A DNA stretch of 64,000 nt from Candidatus Bipolaricaulota bacterium (GTDB lineage: Bacteria; Bipolaricaulota; Bipolaricaulia; RBG-16-55-9; DRXL01), in NCBI GenBank assembly GCA_025061735.1, contig JANXAU010000040.1, positions 44,259 to 108,258 on the forward strand, in the 5' to 3' direction. Below the pieces are notes generated by a model that was not told the DNA's origin, did no database searches, and saw only the letters and a program-made list of their open reading frames with translations. A program made the position numbers and the translations under genes. Shown here in pieces: positions 1-8,047 of this stretch; position 1 is the stretch's first letter, and every line of letters starts with the position of its first letter.

Positions 1-750
1 ATCCCAACGCTGCTCGGCGTGATCGAGCAGCGCTGCGCTCAGGGCTACAAGCGCATCAAGCTCAAAGTGAAGCCCGGATGGGATATTACAGTTCTGCGCG
101 CCGTGCGCCAGCGCTTTCCCACTCTAGACTTGATGGCCGACGCCAACGCCGCTTACACCATCGCTGATGTAGAGCATCTCAAACAGTTTGACGAGTTCGG
201 TCTCATGATGTTAGAGCAACCCCTAGAGTACGACGATTTGATAGACCACGCTCGCCTACAGCGGGAGCTGAAGACCCCCATCTGTCTGGACGAGAGCATC
301 AAGACCCCCGACGATGCCAGAAAAGCGCTAGATCTGGGGGCGTGTAAGATGATTAATATCAAGCCGGGGCGAGTGGGCGGGCTGCTGAACGCCAAGAGAA
401 TTCACGATCTCTGTCTAAGTCGGGGCGTGCCCGTCTGGTGCGGTGGGATGCTGGAGACGGGGATCGGGCGCGCGGCGAATGTCGCGCTGGCGAGCCTGCC
501 CAATTTCACGCTGCCCAACGACATATCGGCGAGCGCGCGCTACTGGCGCGAAGATCTCATAGAGCCGCCGTTCGTGCTCGAACCCGATGGGACGATCAGA
601 GTTCCGACGGGGTTGGGGCTGGGCGTGCGCGTCGTGCCAGAGCGCTTAGAGAGAGCGACACGACGACGAGCTGTCTTTCAGAGCAAGACCCTCACCCCGG
701 CTACGTCTCCCCTCTCCCGTGAGTTATCGCAGAAGAGAGATCGGGGGTGA
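1..750 (+). CDS. menC-like enolase-superfamily enzyme (o-succinylbenzoate synthase / N-acylamino acid racemase), 5' end cut by window
   Basis: The reading frame is open at base 1, so the N-terminal capping domain lies outside the window; 249 residues are visible. They form the barrel half of a muconate-lactonizing-type enolase-superfamily enzyme: the KxK catalytic lysine pair (LKVKPGWD), three metal ligands in ADAN, EQPL and LDES, and the second catalytic lysine in [10 protein letters not shown]. This subfamily dehydrates SHCHC to o-succinylbenzoate in menaquinone synthesis, racemises N-acylamino acids, or does both. No other men gene is in the window, so the two roles cannot be separated. 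The last 21 codons and the stop lie inside a palindromic repeat and are not part of the family fold. recO follows 14 bases later. Confidence 0.85.
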   Translation: MPTLLGVIEQRCAQGYKRIKLKVKPGWDITVLRAVRQRFPTLDLMADANAAYTIADVEHLKQFDEFGLMMLEQPLEYDDLIDHARLQRELKTPICLDESIKTPDDARKALDLGACKMINIKPGRVGGLLNAKRIHDLCLSRGVPVWCGGMLETGIGRAANVALASLPNFTLPNDISASARYWREDLIEPPFVLEPDGTIRVPTGLGLGVRVVPERLERATRRRAVFQSKTLTPATSPLSRELSQKRDRG

Positions 751-757
751 GAGCCTT
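685..757. repeat. C-rich palindromic repeat, copy 1 (inside the menC-like 3' end)
   Basis: The left arm carries CCCTCACCCCGG and CCCTCTCCCG; the right arm ends CGGGGGTGAGAGCCTT, an imperfect inverted complement of the left arm. It resembles copies at 23001, 33314 and 35676. In this copy the element is in frame with the upstream gene and supplies its final 21 residues and stop; it ends 7 bases before the recO start. No T-run follows, so a simple intrinsic terminator is unlikely. Confidence 0.7.
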
Positions 758-764
758 ATCACCT

Positions 765-1505
765 ATGATCCTCAAAACCGTCGGCTTGATCCTCCGTGCG
801 ATCAAGTTTCGCGAGAGCGATCTGATTCTCACGGTGCTCTCACGCGACTACGGCAAGATCGCGCTGATCGCCAAAGGAGCACGGCGCCCAGAGAGCAAGT
901 TCGGCGCGGCCTTGGATCTGCTCACCCTGAGCGAATTGGTCTTCTACGAGGGCGAGAATCTTAAGCTGCTCAAAGAAGCGAGCATTCTCAATGACTTTCG
1001 CGATCTCAAACGCGAGTACGAGAGACTAGAGACAGCCCTGCACGCCGCGTCGCTCTTGAATCATTTGATCGAAGACGAGCACCCTGACCGCGCTGTCTTC
1101 GATCTCTGTGAAGACTTTTTATCTCATTTGGGGCATTTAAAGAAACTGCGCCTGGGGGAGTTGGCTTTTAAGCTGAAATTATTGAGAGCAGCGGGTCTGG
1201 CACCGCGGCTCAATCGTTGCGCACGGAGGGGGCACCGCTTGACCTCAGAGCTATGGTTCTCCACGCAGCACGGTGGCCTCGTCTGCGCCGAGTGCCATCA
1301 AGCCGGAGATGCCCGCATAGAGCCAGGAACAGCCCAGAGCTTAAAGATGCTCTTAGGCACTAGGTGGGAGCGGCTCGACCGGCTCGCGCTCTATGACGAC
1401 AAGCTAGAGATAGCCCATCGGCTCGTGGACGAGTTCATCGGCTATCACTTACGAGACGTCCGCCGCTCGCTCACATGCTCTCGAAGTAGCCCCCAACGCG
1501 AATGA
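765..1505 (+). CDS. recO: DNA repair protein RecO
   Basis: RecO loads RecA in the RecFOR recombination pathway. The N-terminus (MILKTVGLILRAIKFRES) is the typical RecO OB-fold opening with RESD, followed by a helical C-terminal domain. The zinc-finger region near residues 150-180 keeps one isolated Cys and a CAEC pair, so the four-Cys site is incomplete. Length is 246 residues, normal for the family. The ATG at 765 was chosen over an upstream GTG at 747 because family members begin MxLKT/MIxKT; the upstream GTG lies in the palindromic repeat. The 3' end overlaps a small gene on the other strand. Confidence 0.9.
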   Translation: MILKTVGLILRAIKFRESDLILTVLSRDYGKIALIAKGARRPESKFGAALDLLTLSELVFYEGENLKLLKEASILNDFRDLKREYERLETALHAASLLNHLIEDEHPDRAVFDLCEDFLSHLGHLKKLRLGELAFKLKLLRAAGLAPRLNRCARRGHRLTSELWFSTQHGGLVCAECHQAGDARIEPGTAQSLKMLLGTRWERLDRLALYDDKLEIAHRLVDEFIGYHLRDVRRSLTCSRSSPQRE

Positions 1506-1566
1506 GCAAGATCGCGATCCCAATCGCGATCAGAAAGTTCCCTAGAGCCGTCAACAGCTCCGACAT
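1471..1566 (-). CDS. candidate small single-pass membrane protein (31 aa)
   Basis: A 31-residue frame starts at ATG 1566, preceded by a strong GGAGGTGAGGCC ribosome site (AGAGGAGG core about 6 bases upstream). Residues 8-22 (LGNFLIAIGIAILLI) form one hydrophobic helix, followed by a short RVGGYFESM tail. The gene overlaps the last 35 bases of recO in antiparallel orientation and lies downstream of purD on the same strand, about 50 bases away, so it may be cotranscribed with purD. I do not recognise the family. The good ribosome site and membrane pattern are the reasons for calling it. Confidence 0.5.
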   Translation of the reverse strand: MSELLTALGNFLIAIGIAILLIRVGGYFESM

Positions 1567-1619
1567 GGCCTCACCTCCTCTGCCTTGGGCCTATCTATAG
1601 CACAAAGGGCAACGGGTTG

Positions 1620-2897
1620 TCAAATAGAACCTAAAGCAATATCTGAACGATACTGCATCCCCTCAAATTGGATCTTCTCGATAGCGGCATAGGCGCGCAC
1701 GCGGGCCTCGCGAAGGGAAGCTCCCAGCCCAACGACGTTGAGCACGCGCCCCCCCGCCGTGACGATCTTGCCCTCTTGGAGCGTCGTGCCCGCGTGAAAG
1801 ACAAGCGTACCCACGCTTCTCTCTCTCTGAAGAGGGAAAGCCTCCAGCCCCTCAATCTCAAGGCCCTTTTCGTACCGTTCGGGATACCCTCCAGAGGCCA
1901 AGACGACACAGACGGCGCTCATGGGCTTCAGCTTCGTCTCAAACCGCTCTAAGCGTCCCTCGGCGATCGCAAGATAGAGTTCAAGCAGATCGAAATCGAA
2001 TCTTGGCACCAAGACTTGGGTTTCGGGGTCGCCCCAGCGCACGTTGTACTCCAAGACGTAGGGGCCATCTTGCGTCCAGATCAGCCCAAAGTAGAGAATC
2101 CCTTCATAACTGATGTTCTCACGGCGCAGCGCGTCAAAGGTCGGCGCGACGATCTTTTGCACGGCCTCCTCGAGCATTCTTTGGGTCAGCCACGGTATCG
2201 GCGAGAGCGATCCCATCCCCCCGGTATTGGGACCCTGATCGCCATCGCGCAGCCTCTTATAGTCTTGAGCCGTGCCCAGCAACTTCCAACAATTTCCATC
2301 CGAAGCGACAAAGAGCGAGAACTCTCTCCCGACTAAAAACTCTTCGACGACGACGCGCTGCGACGCCGCGCCGAACTTTTTCGCGATCATGAAGTCTCTG
2401 AGTATCTGTTCTGCTTCGGAGTGCGTCTGAACGATAGCGACCCCCTTGCCGGCGGCTAGACCGTCGGCCTTGATGACCAGGGGAGTTGACAAGGTGCGGG
2501 CGAACGCGACGGCCGGCTCCCACTGGTCAAAGCTGCCGTGTCGCGCTGTGGGAATCCCGTGTTTGTGCATGAACGCTTTGGCTGCGACCTTGCTGCCCTC
2601 CAGAAACGACGCCTTCTGCGTAGGGGCAACAATTTTTAGATGCTCTCTCTCAAAGAGATCGCGAACCCCGGCGACGATGGGGGCTTCCGGGCCGACAACG
2701 GTCAAGTCGATCCGTTCTTTACGAGCAAACTCTACCAGAGCAGAGAGATCCTCGGCACCGATGGAGACGTTCTCGCCCAGCTGGGCCGTGCCGGCGTTGC
2801 CGGGAGCGATATACAAATTGGAGAGCTTGGGAGATTGGACCAGCCCCCATGCGAGGGCATGCTCCCGTCCCCCAGAGCCGATTAAGAGAACTCTCAT
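1620..2897 (-). CDS. purD: phosphoribosylamine--glycine ligase
   Basis: GAR synthetase: joins phosphoribosylamine and glycine with ATP in purine synthesis. The protein opens with MRVLLIGSGGREHALAW, the family signature, and has the ATP-grasp core with LVIKADGLAAGKGV near residue 145 and the RWGDPETQ metal/ATP motif near 290. Length of 425 residues is standard. It is transcribed away from the hydrogenase-maturation operon. The start is supported by a promoter whose -10 lies 10 bases before the ATG, with no ribosome-binding site, so the message is probably leaderless. Confidence 0.96.
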   Translation of the reverse strand: MRVLLIGSGGREHALAWGLVQSPKLSNLYIAPGNAGTAQLGENVSIGAEDLSALVEFARKERIDLTVVGPEAPIVAGVRDLFEREHLKIVAPTQKASFLEGSKVAAKAFMHKHGIPTARHGSFDQWEPAVAFARTLSTPLVIKADGLAAGKGVAIVQTHSEAEQILRDFMIAKKFGAASQRVVVEEFLVGREFSLFVASDGNCWKLLGTAQDYKRLRDGDQGPNTGGMGSLSPIPWLTQRMLEEAVQKIVAPTFDALRRENISYEGILYFGLIWTQDGPYVLEYNVRWGDPETQVLVPRFDFDLLELYLAIAEGRLERFETKLKPMSAVCVVLASGGYPERYEKGLEIEGLEAFPLQRERSVGTLVFHAGTTLQEGKIVTAGGRVLNVVGLGASLREARVRAYAAIEKIQFEGMQYRSDIALGSI

Positions 2898-2907
2898 ACT
2901 CGCTTGG

Positions 2908-2937
2908 AGTATAGCAGACGCTTCCCTGGAGAGCCAA
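2908..2937 (-). promoter_or_regulatory. purD promoter, leaderless layout
   Basis: On the minus strand TTGGCT, an 18-base spacer and TATACT end 10 bases before the purD ATG. Initiation 6-9 bases past the -10 would leave a leader of four bases or fewer. Confidence 0.6.
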
Positions 2938-2988
2938 TGCTAGCGCTTGGCTTGCTTTCGCTGTATAGTAGAGCGACGGAGTTATACG

Positions 2989-3432
2989 ATGAAGACGCTT
3001 GTTCTTGGGTTGGGGAACGAATTGCTTGGCGATGATGCGGTGGGGATTCTGGCCGCGCGTATGCTCAGAGAGCGCCTGGGGAACAGAGCCGACGTCGTCG
3101 AGAGCGCGCTGTCGGGGATGGCCCTGCTCGATCTCTTGATGGGATACGAGCGAGCGATCATCATTGACGCGGTCAAAACGGGGCGAAGCGCTCCGGGGAC
3201 GATCTATGAACTCACGCCCGAAGATCTGAGCGCTGGGCTCGCCCCCTCCCCCCATTACGCGGGCCTGCCGGAGCTGATCGCCACCGCCAAGGCGCTCGCC
3301 GTGGATTTTCCCAACGAGATCAAGATCTTTGCCCTAGAAGTTGAAGATCCATATACTATCGGTGGGAGGCTCAGCCCCGCGGTTGAACAAGCCCTAGAAG
3401 GGCTTGTCCGCCGCGTTGAGGAAGACTGCTAG
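2989..3432 (+). CDS. NiFe-hydrogenase maturation protease (HycI/HybD/HyaD family)
   Basis: This endopeptidase clips the C-terminal tail of a hydrogenase large subunit after nickel insertion. The MKTLVLGLGNELLGDDAVG opening carries the first acidic nickel ligand, DAVKTG near residue 60 the second, and SPHYAGLPELI near 90 the histidine. Length of 147 residues is typical. The ATG at 2989 was preferred to an upstream start at 2947 because the family begins with a short strand directly before GxGN. A TATAGT box is at 2964. It is the first gene of an operon with hypA (2-base gap) and a HypB-type ATPase. No hydrogenase subunit is in the window. Confidence 0.9.
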   Translation: MKTLVLGLGNELLGDDAVGILAARMLRERLGNRADVVESALSGMALLDLLMGYERAIIIDAVKTGRSAPGTIYELTPEDLSAGLAPSPHYAGLPELIATAKALAVDFPNEIKIFALEVEDPYTIGGRLSPAVEQALEGLVRRVEEDC

Positions 3433-3434
3433 TT

Positions 3435-3842
3435 ATGCACGAGTGGGCGCTGGCCGAAGCCGTCGTAGCGACCGCCAAGAGAGCCGCGCGCGAGCAACAG
3501 TTGCGCCGCGTCACGGGGATCACCGTTCGGCTGGGCGAACTGCAACAGATCGAGAGGGAGATTTTTAAGTTCGCGCTGGAGCAGATGCTCGCCCACGAAG
3601 ACGCTCTCGTGCGCGACGCGAAGGTCGTCTTGGAGAGAGAGCGCGCGCGCTTTCGCTGCCGTGTGTGTCACCGCGAATGGGACTTCCAAGCCGAGGAGCT
3701 AGGCTCAGAGATCGCTGAAGCGATCCACTTCATCCCGGAGGTCGCGCACGCGTATCTTCGTTGTCCGAGCTGTCGTAGCCCGGATTTTGACGTGATGGCT
3801 GGGCGCGGGGTTTGGCTGGCTTCTTTGGAGGGAGAGGAGTGA
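3435..3842 (+). CDS. hypA: hydrogenase nickel metallochaperone HypA
   Basis: HypA delivers nickel to the hydrogenase large-subunit precursor. The protein starts MHEWALAEAV, keeping the N-terminal Met-His-Glu needed for nickel binding, and has the two-CxxC zinc knuckle (CRVC near residue 75, CPSC near 112). At 135 residues it is somewhat longer than E. coli HypA (116), with an insert between the CxxC pairs that resembles archaeal HypA proteins. It lies 2 bases after the maturation protease and 1 base before the ATPase gene, so the three are surely one operon. Confidence 0.93.
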   Translation: MHEWALAEAVVATAKRAAREQQLRRVTGITVRLGELQQIEREIFKFALEQMLAHEDALVRDAKVVLERERARFRCRVCHREWDFQAEELGSEIAEAIHFIPEVAHAYLRCPSCRSPDFDVMAGRGVWLASLEGEE

Positions 3843-3843
3843 G

Positions 3844-4602
3844 ATGGACCCGCGCGTCGCGATCATCTCAGATCGACTGAAGAGCATCAAAAAAATTATT
3901 GCTATTGCAGCGGGCAAGGGCGGGGTGGGCAAGAGCACCATCGCGACGGGGCTGGCGCTCGTGCTCTCGCAGTTGGGCTACAAGATCGGGCTTTTAGATC
4001 TAGATTTCTACGGCCCCTCGTCGCACGTGATTTTGGGACTCTCCGAAGAGATTCAGCCGAGAGAAGAGCGCGGGATCGTTCCCCCCACGGTGCACGGGAT
4101 TGAATTGATGTCGCTGGTGTTCTACACAGGGAAGAACCCGACGCCGCTGCGCGGGCCGGATCTGACCAACGCTCTCATAGAGCTGCTGGCGATTACGCGC
4201 TGGGGGGATTTGGACTTTCTGATCGTGGACATGCCGCCGGGGATGGGGGAGACGACGCTTGATGCAATTCGATTCTTAAAGAATCCGAGCTTTCTCATCG
4301 TAACGACGCCGTCGCGTGTTGCTCACGAGACGGTGGGCAAGCTCCTCGCGCTCTTGAGCGAGCTGAACATCGCGATACTTGGGGTCCTCGAGAATATGCG
4401 CAGATCGAGCGACAGAGCGCGCTCGTCTTTTGGGGTTCGTGTTGTGGGGGAGCTGCCCTTCGATGAGGGGCTGGAAGACGCCCTAGGCGATCCTGAGAGG
4501 TTCTTACAGACGGAGTTTGCGCAACGGCTGCGCGAGATTGCCTCGGCTATTTTTCCGCTGCCAGAGCCACGAGCATCTCCACCGCCTTCGTTGCGACTCT
4601 GA
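3844..4602 (+). CDS. Mrp/MinD-type ATPase, probable archaeal-type HypB partner of HypA
   Basis: A 252-residue SIMIBI-class P-loop ATPase. A deviant Walker A, AAGKGGVGKST, lies near residue 25; LLDLDFYGPS and LIVDMPPGMGE near 120 are typical of Mrp/NBP35. Unlike Fe-S-carrier Mrp proteins, it has no cysteine at all, so the usual CxxC after ENM is missing. In Thermococcus kodakarensis the HypB function is carried by such a Mrp/MinD ATPase that binds HypA and raises its nickel affinity. The position one base after hypA suggests the same role here. A GTPase-type HypB is not in the window. The 3' end overlaps udp convergently by 56 bases. Confidence 0.75.
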   Translation: MDPRVAIISDRLKSIKKIIAIAAGKGGVGKSTIATGLALVLSQLGYKIGLLDLDFYGPSSHVILGLSEEIQPREERGIVPPTVHGIELMSLVFYTGKNPTPLRGPDLTNALIELLAITRWGDLDFLIVDMPPGMGETTLDAIRFLKNPSFLIVTTPSRVAHETVGKLLALLSELNIAILGVLENMRRSSDRARSSFGVRVVGELPFDEGLEDALGDPERFLQTEFAQRLREIASAIFPLPEPRASPPPSLRL

Positions 4603-5326
4603 TCGCGTTCTCTTCGCTCATCTGAAGCTGATCGAGCGCGACGGATTCGCTGCGTGTGCGCTGCGCCGCTACCCCGGCAACACAACCTGCTCGTAAACCT
4701 AACGCGCTGCAGATTACGAAGAGCGTCGCGGCTTCCATCTCGTAATTTAAGACGTTCAGTCGCCTCCATTCTTCAAGCGACCCGCGCAAGTGTCGAGGGA
4801 CATGCCCACTAAAAGTATCGTATCGCTCTTGCCCGGGATAGAACGTGTCCGATGAGCACGTGATCCCGACGTGATGGGGAATCCCAAGCATTTGCGCAGC
4901 GCGAAGAAGCGCACGCACGATCTCGTAGTCGGCCACAGCGGGGTACTCGAGGGGCGCATAGTGCGTCGAAGCGCCCTCGAGGCGTACAGCCCCCGTCGTG
5001 ATAACAACGTCACCGATATTAATAGAGGGCTGAATCGCTCCTGTCGTTCCAACGCGAATGAAAAGTCTCACGCCAAGCTGGGCTAACTCTTCGACGGCAA
5101 TCGCCGTCGAAGGCCCCCCAATCCCCGTGGACGTCGTGAGCACCGGCGTCTGACCAATATAGCTGAGCCATGTGGTGAACTCGCGCTTCGACGCGAGAAA
5201 GCGCGCACGTTCTAGCGGCGCTGTCTTGGCGATCTTCTCGACGCGGGCGGGATCGCCGGGCAGGAGCGCGATCTTCGCCCCTTCGATCTGATCGTCTGTC
5301 AGATGCAAGTGATAGACGCTCTTCAT
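4547..5326 (-). CDS. udp: uridine phosphorylase
   Basis: Phosphorolytic cleavage of uridine in pyrimidine salvage. The NP-1 nucleoside phosphorylase fold is clear: LLPGDPARVEKIA with the phosphate-binding glycine, TSTGIGGPSTAIAVEEL near residue 65, IRVGTTGAIQP near 90, and NYEMEAATLF near 195 with the ribose-binding Met-Glu. Length of 259 residues is normal. It lies 19 bases downstream of the second hydrogenase protease on the same strand and is probably cotranscribed with it, although no functional link is obvious. Confidence 0.93.
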   Translation of the reverse strand: MKSVYHLHLTDDQIEGAKIALLPGDPARVEKIAKTAPLERARFLASKREFTTWLSYIGQTPVLTTSTGIGGPSTAIAVEELAQLGVRLFIRVGTTGAIQPSINIGDVVITTGAVRLEGASTHYAPLEYPAVADYEIVRALLRAAQMLGIPHHVGITCSSDTFYPGQERYDTFSGHVPRHLRGSLEEWRRLNVLNYEMEAATLFVICSALGLRAGCVAGVAAQRTRSESVALDQLQMSEENAIRVATKAVEMLVALAAEK

Positions 5327-5345
5327 CTTCTACCCATTGCTGCTA

Positions 5346-5786
5346 TTAAATCTCGTGAATTATTCTATCTAAGACTTGGGAAACCGCGCAGGCAACCTCT
5401 GTAGACAGACCCTCGCCTGCCGCAAAGTTCTTCCCCTCGATGCCATAGACGATCAGGCTTTGGGGGAGTTTGCCCAACGTCCGCGCCAATTCTATCGCTT
5501 CCGCAAGTCCGAAATTGTGCGTCGAATAGCGAAAGAATCTCGTCGGGATCTCTTGACGGTGAGCCTCAAAGCGAAAGATCGTCCCCGGCGTCGCTCCCGA
5601 CTGCACAGCGTCAATCACAATGACGTTCTCTGCATCCTGCCAAGCTTCTATCAGAGCAGTGCCTTCGCCGCTCAGCTCTAAAATCTCAACGTTCCTGAGA
5701 TTCTTTTTGCGCAGCGCACGGGCGACGACCAGCCCTATGGCGTCGTCGCGACGATAGTCGTTCCCAACCCCGATGACCAGCGTCAT
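5346..5786 (-). CDS. second NiFe-hydrogenase maturation protease
   Basis: A second member of the HycI/HoxW protease family, 146 residues, only distantly similar to the one at 2989. The first acidic ligand is in GVGNDYRRDDAIGL, the second in IDAVQSG near 60, and the histidine in YSTHNFGLAEAIEL near 90. Two different proteases usually mean two different hydrogenase large subunits, since each is specific. Its ATG overlaps the stop of the upstream cyclic-nucleotide-binding gene (ATGA), so translation is likely coupled. Confidence 0.85.
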   Translation of the reverse strand: MTLVIGVGNDYRRDDAIGLVVARALRKKNLRNVEILELSGEGTALIEAWQDAENVIVIDAVQSGATPGTIFRFEAHRQEIPTRFFRYSTHNFGLAEAIELARTLGKLPQSLIVYGIEGKNFAAGEGLSTEVACAVSQVLDRIIHEI

Positions 5787-6226
5787 GCATCAAAGAGAAA
5801 GACCAAGTCTTGCTTGAATCCCACCACACCGCGCAGCTTGGCTAAGACTTCGGGATCGTGACGCCATAGCCCGCGCACCCTATCTCGGTGCAAGACCCAC
5901 ACCACACTCTCTTCCAAAGCCCGCGCCCGATAGACCCGCCCCGGCGCTCCCGCCCCAAAGAGCAGCTCCCCGAAAAACTCCCCCGGCCCCAACTCTATAG
6001 TCCCTACTCCGTTCACAGCAATTTCGATGCGCCCCTGCTGCACCCAATAGATCGCGCTGGGCGCGTCTTGCTCACCGTGAACGATCGCATCTGCTCTGTA
6101 GCGCACCAGCTCCGACAGCTCCTCGATCCAATCAAAGAAGCGATCGCCGCGCGCAACCGCTTCTACGTCGGGTCGAAAGCTCGGTCCCGACTCTAAGACC
6201 GCTATGCTCTCGTTCGGATTGCCCAT
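5783..6226 (-). CDS. cyclic-nucleotide-binding-domain protein
   Basis: A single cNMP-binding (CRP-like) beta-roll domain of about 147 residues. YWVQQGRIEIAVNG followed by GPGEFFGELLFG is the phosphate-binding-cassette region. No helix-turn-helix follows, so it is not a complete CRP-type regulator. The family's GE-xxx-RxA cassette is altered: GELLFGAGAPGRVYRA. The ATG at 6226 was chosen over a TTG at 6265 because a promoter (TTGAGA, 18 bases, TACACT) lies between them, with the -10 nine bases before this ATG. Coupling to a hydrogenase protease suggests a regulatory or allosteric role, which is inference. Confidence 0.75.
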   Translation of the reverse strand: MGNPNESIAVLESGPSFRPDVEAVARGDRFFDWIEELSELVRYRADAIVHGEQDAPSAIYWVQQGRIEIAVNGVGTIELGPGEFFGELLFGAGAPGRVYRARALEESVVWVLHRDRVRGLWRHDPEVLAKLRGVVGFKQDLVFLFDA

Positions 6227-6275
6227 AACAAGAGCAGTGTAAGCGCGATGCGCAGCCCTTCTCAAGGCTGGTCTT

Positions 6276-7958
6276 CTATCTTCGAAGTCTCATCTGTCTC
6301 CTGCGTTGAGGACTTCTGAACGCCGAATCTAGAAATGCCCTCTGGCGCAGCAGACGATGATAGCTCAGCGCGAAGCGATGCGCCTCGTCGCGCACGCGCT
6401 GCAAGAGCTGGAGCGCAGGGCTCTCGCGGGACAGCACAATCGGAGACGAGCGCCCCTCGACAAAGAGATGCTCGAACTCTTTCGCCAGAGCTACCGTTGC
6501 GATCTGCTCTAATTTCAGTTCGCGCATCACGGCGCGTGCCGCGCTGAGCTGCCCCTTCCCACCGTCTATGAGAACGAGATCGGGCATGGGCAAGAAGCGC
6601 TCGTCGCCGGACAACCCGCGCACCAGACGCCGACGCAAGACCTCTGCGATCATCGCGAAGTCGTCTATCTGATCTACTGTCTGTATGCGAAAGCGCCGGT
6701 ACGCTGACTTCAAGGGCTTTCCCTTCCAAAAGACGACCATCGAGCCAACGGCCTGACGCCCGTGCAGATTGGAAATATCAAACGCTTCGATGCGCTGGGG
6801 CGCTGCGCTCAGCTTGAGAACGCTCTGGAGTTCTTCGAGAGCAGTGCGTTCGCGCTCGTCGTTGTTCACCGAAGGCGTGCGTAGCGCTAGAGCAGCATTG
6901 TGAGCTACAGACTCTATCAGTCTCTTGAGCGCACCGCGCTGCGGCACGCGCAGCTTGACAGGGCCGCCGCGCCGCTCGGCCAACCAATTGGCCAAAGCTT
7001 CGTCATCTTCTAAAGGCGCAGCCAGCACGATCTCCTTGGGCACCGCGCTCTTCTGATAGTACTCTTTCAAAAACGCCGTCAAGACCTCGCTGCTAGAAGA
7101 GCCAGGGGGAACGTCGAGCCAGAAGCCCTCGCGCCCCTCAAGCCGGCCCTCCCGCACGAAGAAGACCTGCACCGCAGCCGTGCGGGCCTCCTCGTCTATG
7201 GCGCACGCGATGAGATCGCGCTCGACGGGGCTGGGGCTGAGCGCTTGCTGCTCGGCATGAAGCCGTTCTATCGCTTGTATCTGATCGCGCAGGTGGGCTG
7301 CGCGCTCAAACTCCAAGCGCTCGGAAGCGCTCTCCATCTGAGCGCGCAGCTGGCGCAGCAGCTCGTTCTGTCTGCCGCGCAGAAAGAGCGTCGCGTTCTC
7401 GACAAGTTTTGCGTAATCTTCGACGGGGATTGCCGCGACGCAGGGAGCATCGCACAGCCCGATATAGTGATCCAAGCAGGGGCGCCGCCGCACCGGTGGA
7501 CGCTCGATCTTCAGCGTACAGGTGCGAAGGCGAAAGAGCTTCTGGAGGAGCTTGATCATCTCGCGGGCCGACTGCCCGCTGCGATAGGGGCCAAAGTATC
7601 TTGCGCCATCATGCTCGCGCCGCCGCACCAGCTCTACCCTTGGAAAGAGATCGCCGGTGAGCTTGATATACGGATACTGTTTATCGTCCTTGAGGCGAAT
7701 GTTAAATTTGGGCTTGTGCTTTTTGATCAGCGTCTCTTCAAGCAGGAGCGCCTCGCGCTCGTCGGGGGTTATGATATAGTCAAAATCAACGGCCTCTTGC
7801 ATCAGACGTTGCGTTTTGGGATCTGAAGACGTTTGAAAATACGAGCGCAGGCGCTCGCGCAACAGAGAGGCCTTGCCGACGTACAGAACCTTCCCGTGGG
7901 CGTCCTTGAAGAGATAGACGCCCGGAGCCGCTGGGAGTAGCGCGAGTTTCTCGTGCAT
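6276..7958 (-). CDS. uvrC: excinuclease ABC subunit C, lacking the C-terminal helix-hairpin-helix region
   Basis: UvrC makes both incisions in nucleotide excision repair. The N-terminal GIY-YIG nuclease (GVYLFKDAHGKVLYVGKAS) is at residues 13-31, the UVR motif near 200-235, and the RNase-H-like nuclease has its aspartate in EAFDISNLHG near 390. The protein ends shortly after the conserved RDEAHRFALSYHR segment. The (HhH)2 DNA-binding tail expected after it is missing and is not found in another frame, because the next gene begins about 50 bases later. The ATG at 7958 begins MHEKLALLPAAPGVYLF and has TACAAT nine bases upstream, so it is probably leaderless. Confidence 0.93.
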   Translation of the reverse strand: MHEKLALLPAAPGVYLFKDAHGKVLYVGKASLLRERLRSYFQTSSDPKTQRLMQEAVDFDYIITPDEREALLLEETLIKKHKPKFNIRLKDDKQYPYIKLTGDLFPRVELVRRREHDGARYFGPYRSGQSAREMIKLLQKLFRLRTCTLKIERPPVRRRPCLDHYIGLCDAPCVAAIPVEDYAKLVENATLFLRGRQNELLRQLRAQMESASERLEFERAAHLRDQIQAIERLHAEQQALSPSPVERDLIACAIDEEARTAAVQVFFVREGRLEGREGFWLDVPPGSSSSEVLTAFLKEYYQKSAVPKEIVLAAPLEDDEALANWLAERRGGPVKLRVPQRGALKRLIESVAHNAALALRTPSVNNDERERTALEELQSVLKLSAAPQRIEAFDISNLHGRQAVGSMVVFWKGKPLKSAYRRFRIQTVDQIDDFAMIAEVLRRRLVRGLSGDERFLPMPDLVLIDGGKGQLSAARAVMRELKLEQIATVALAKEFEHLFVEGRSSPIVLSRESPALQLLQRVRDEAHRFALSYHRLLRQRAFLDSAFRSPQRRRQMRLRR

Positions 7959-8047
7959 CGCTCTTTTATTGTAGCACGCCAAGCGGCAGCAGACGAGTTT
8001 CAGAATTGCTATAATCTTAGAGCGATCGTATTCCCCAAGGAGGCACA

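Noticed and set aside
3844-4602. Gene as an Fe-S cluster carrier of the ordinary Mrp/ApbC type
   Set aside because: The protein has no Cys at all, so the CxxC cluster-binding motif is missing; context with hypA favours a HypB-type ATPase.
7245-7826. 193-residue plus-strand frame over the uvrC gene
   Set aside because: Antisense to a clear uvrC with all motifs; low-complexity shadow composition and no ribosome site.
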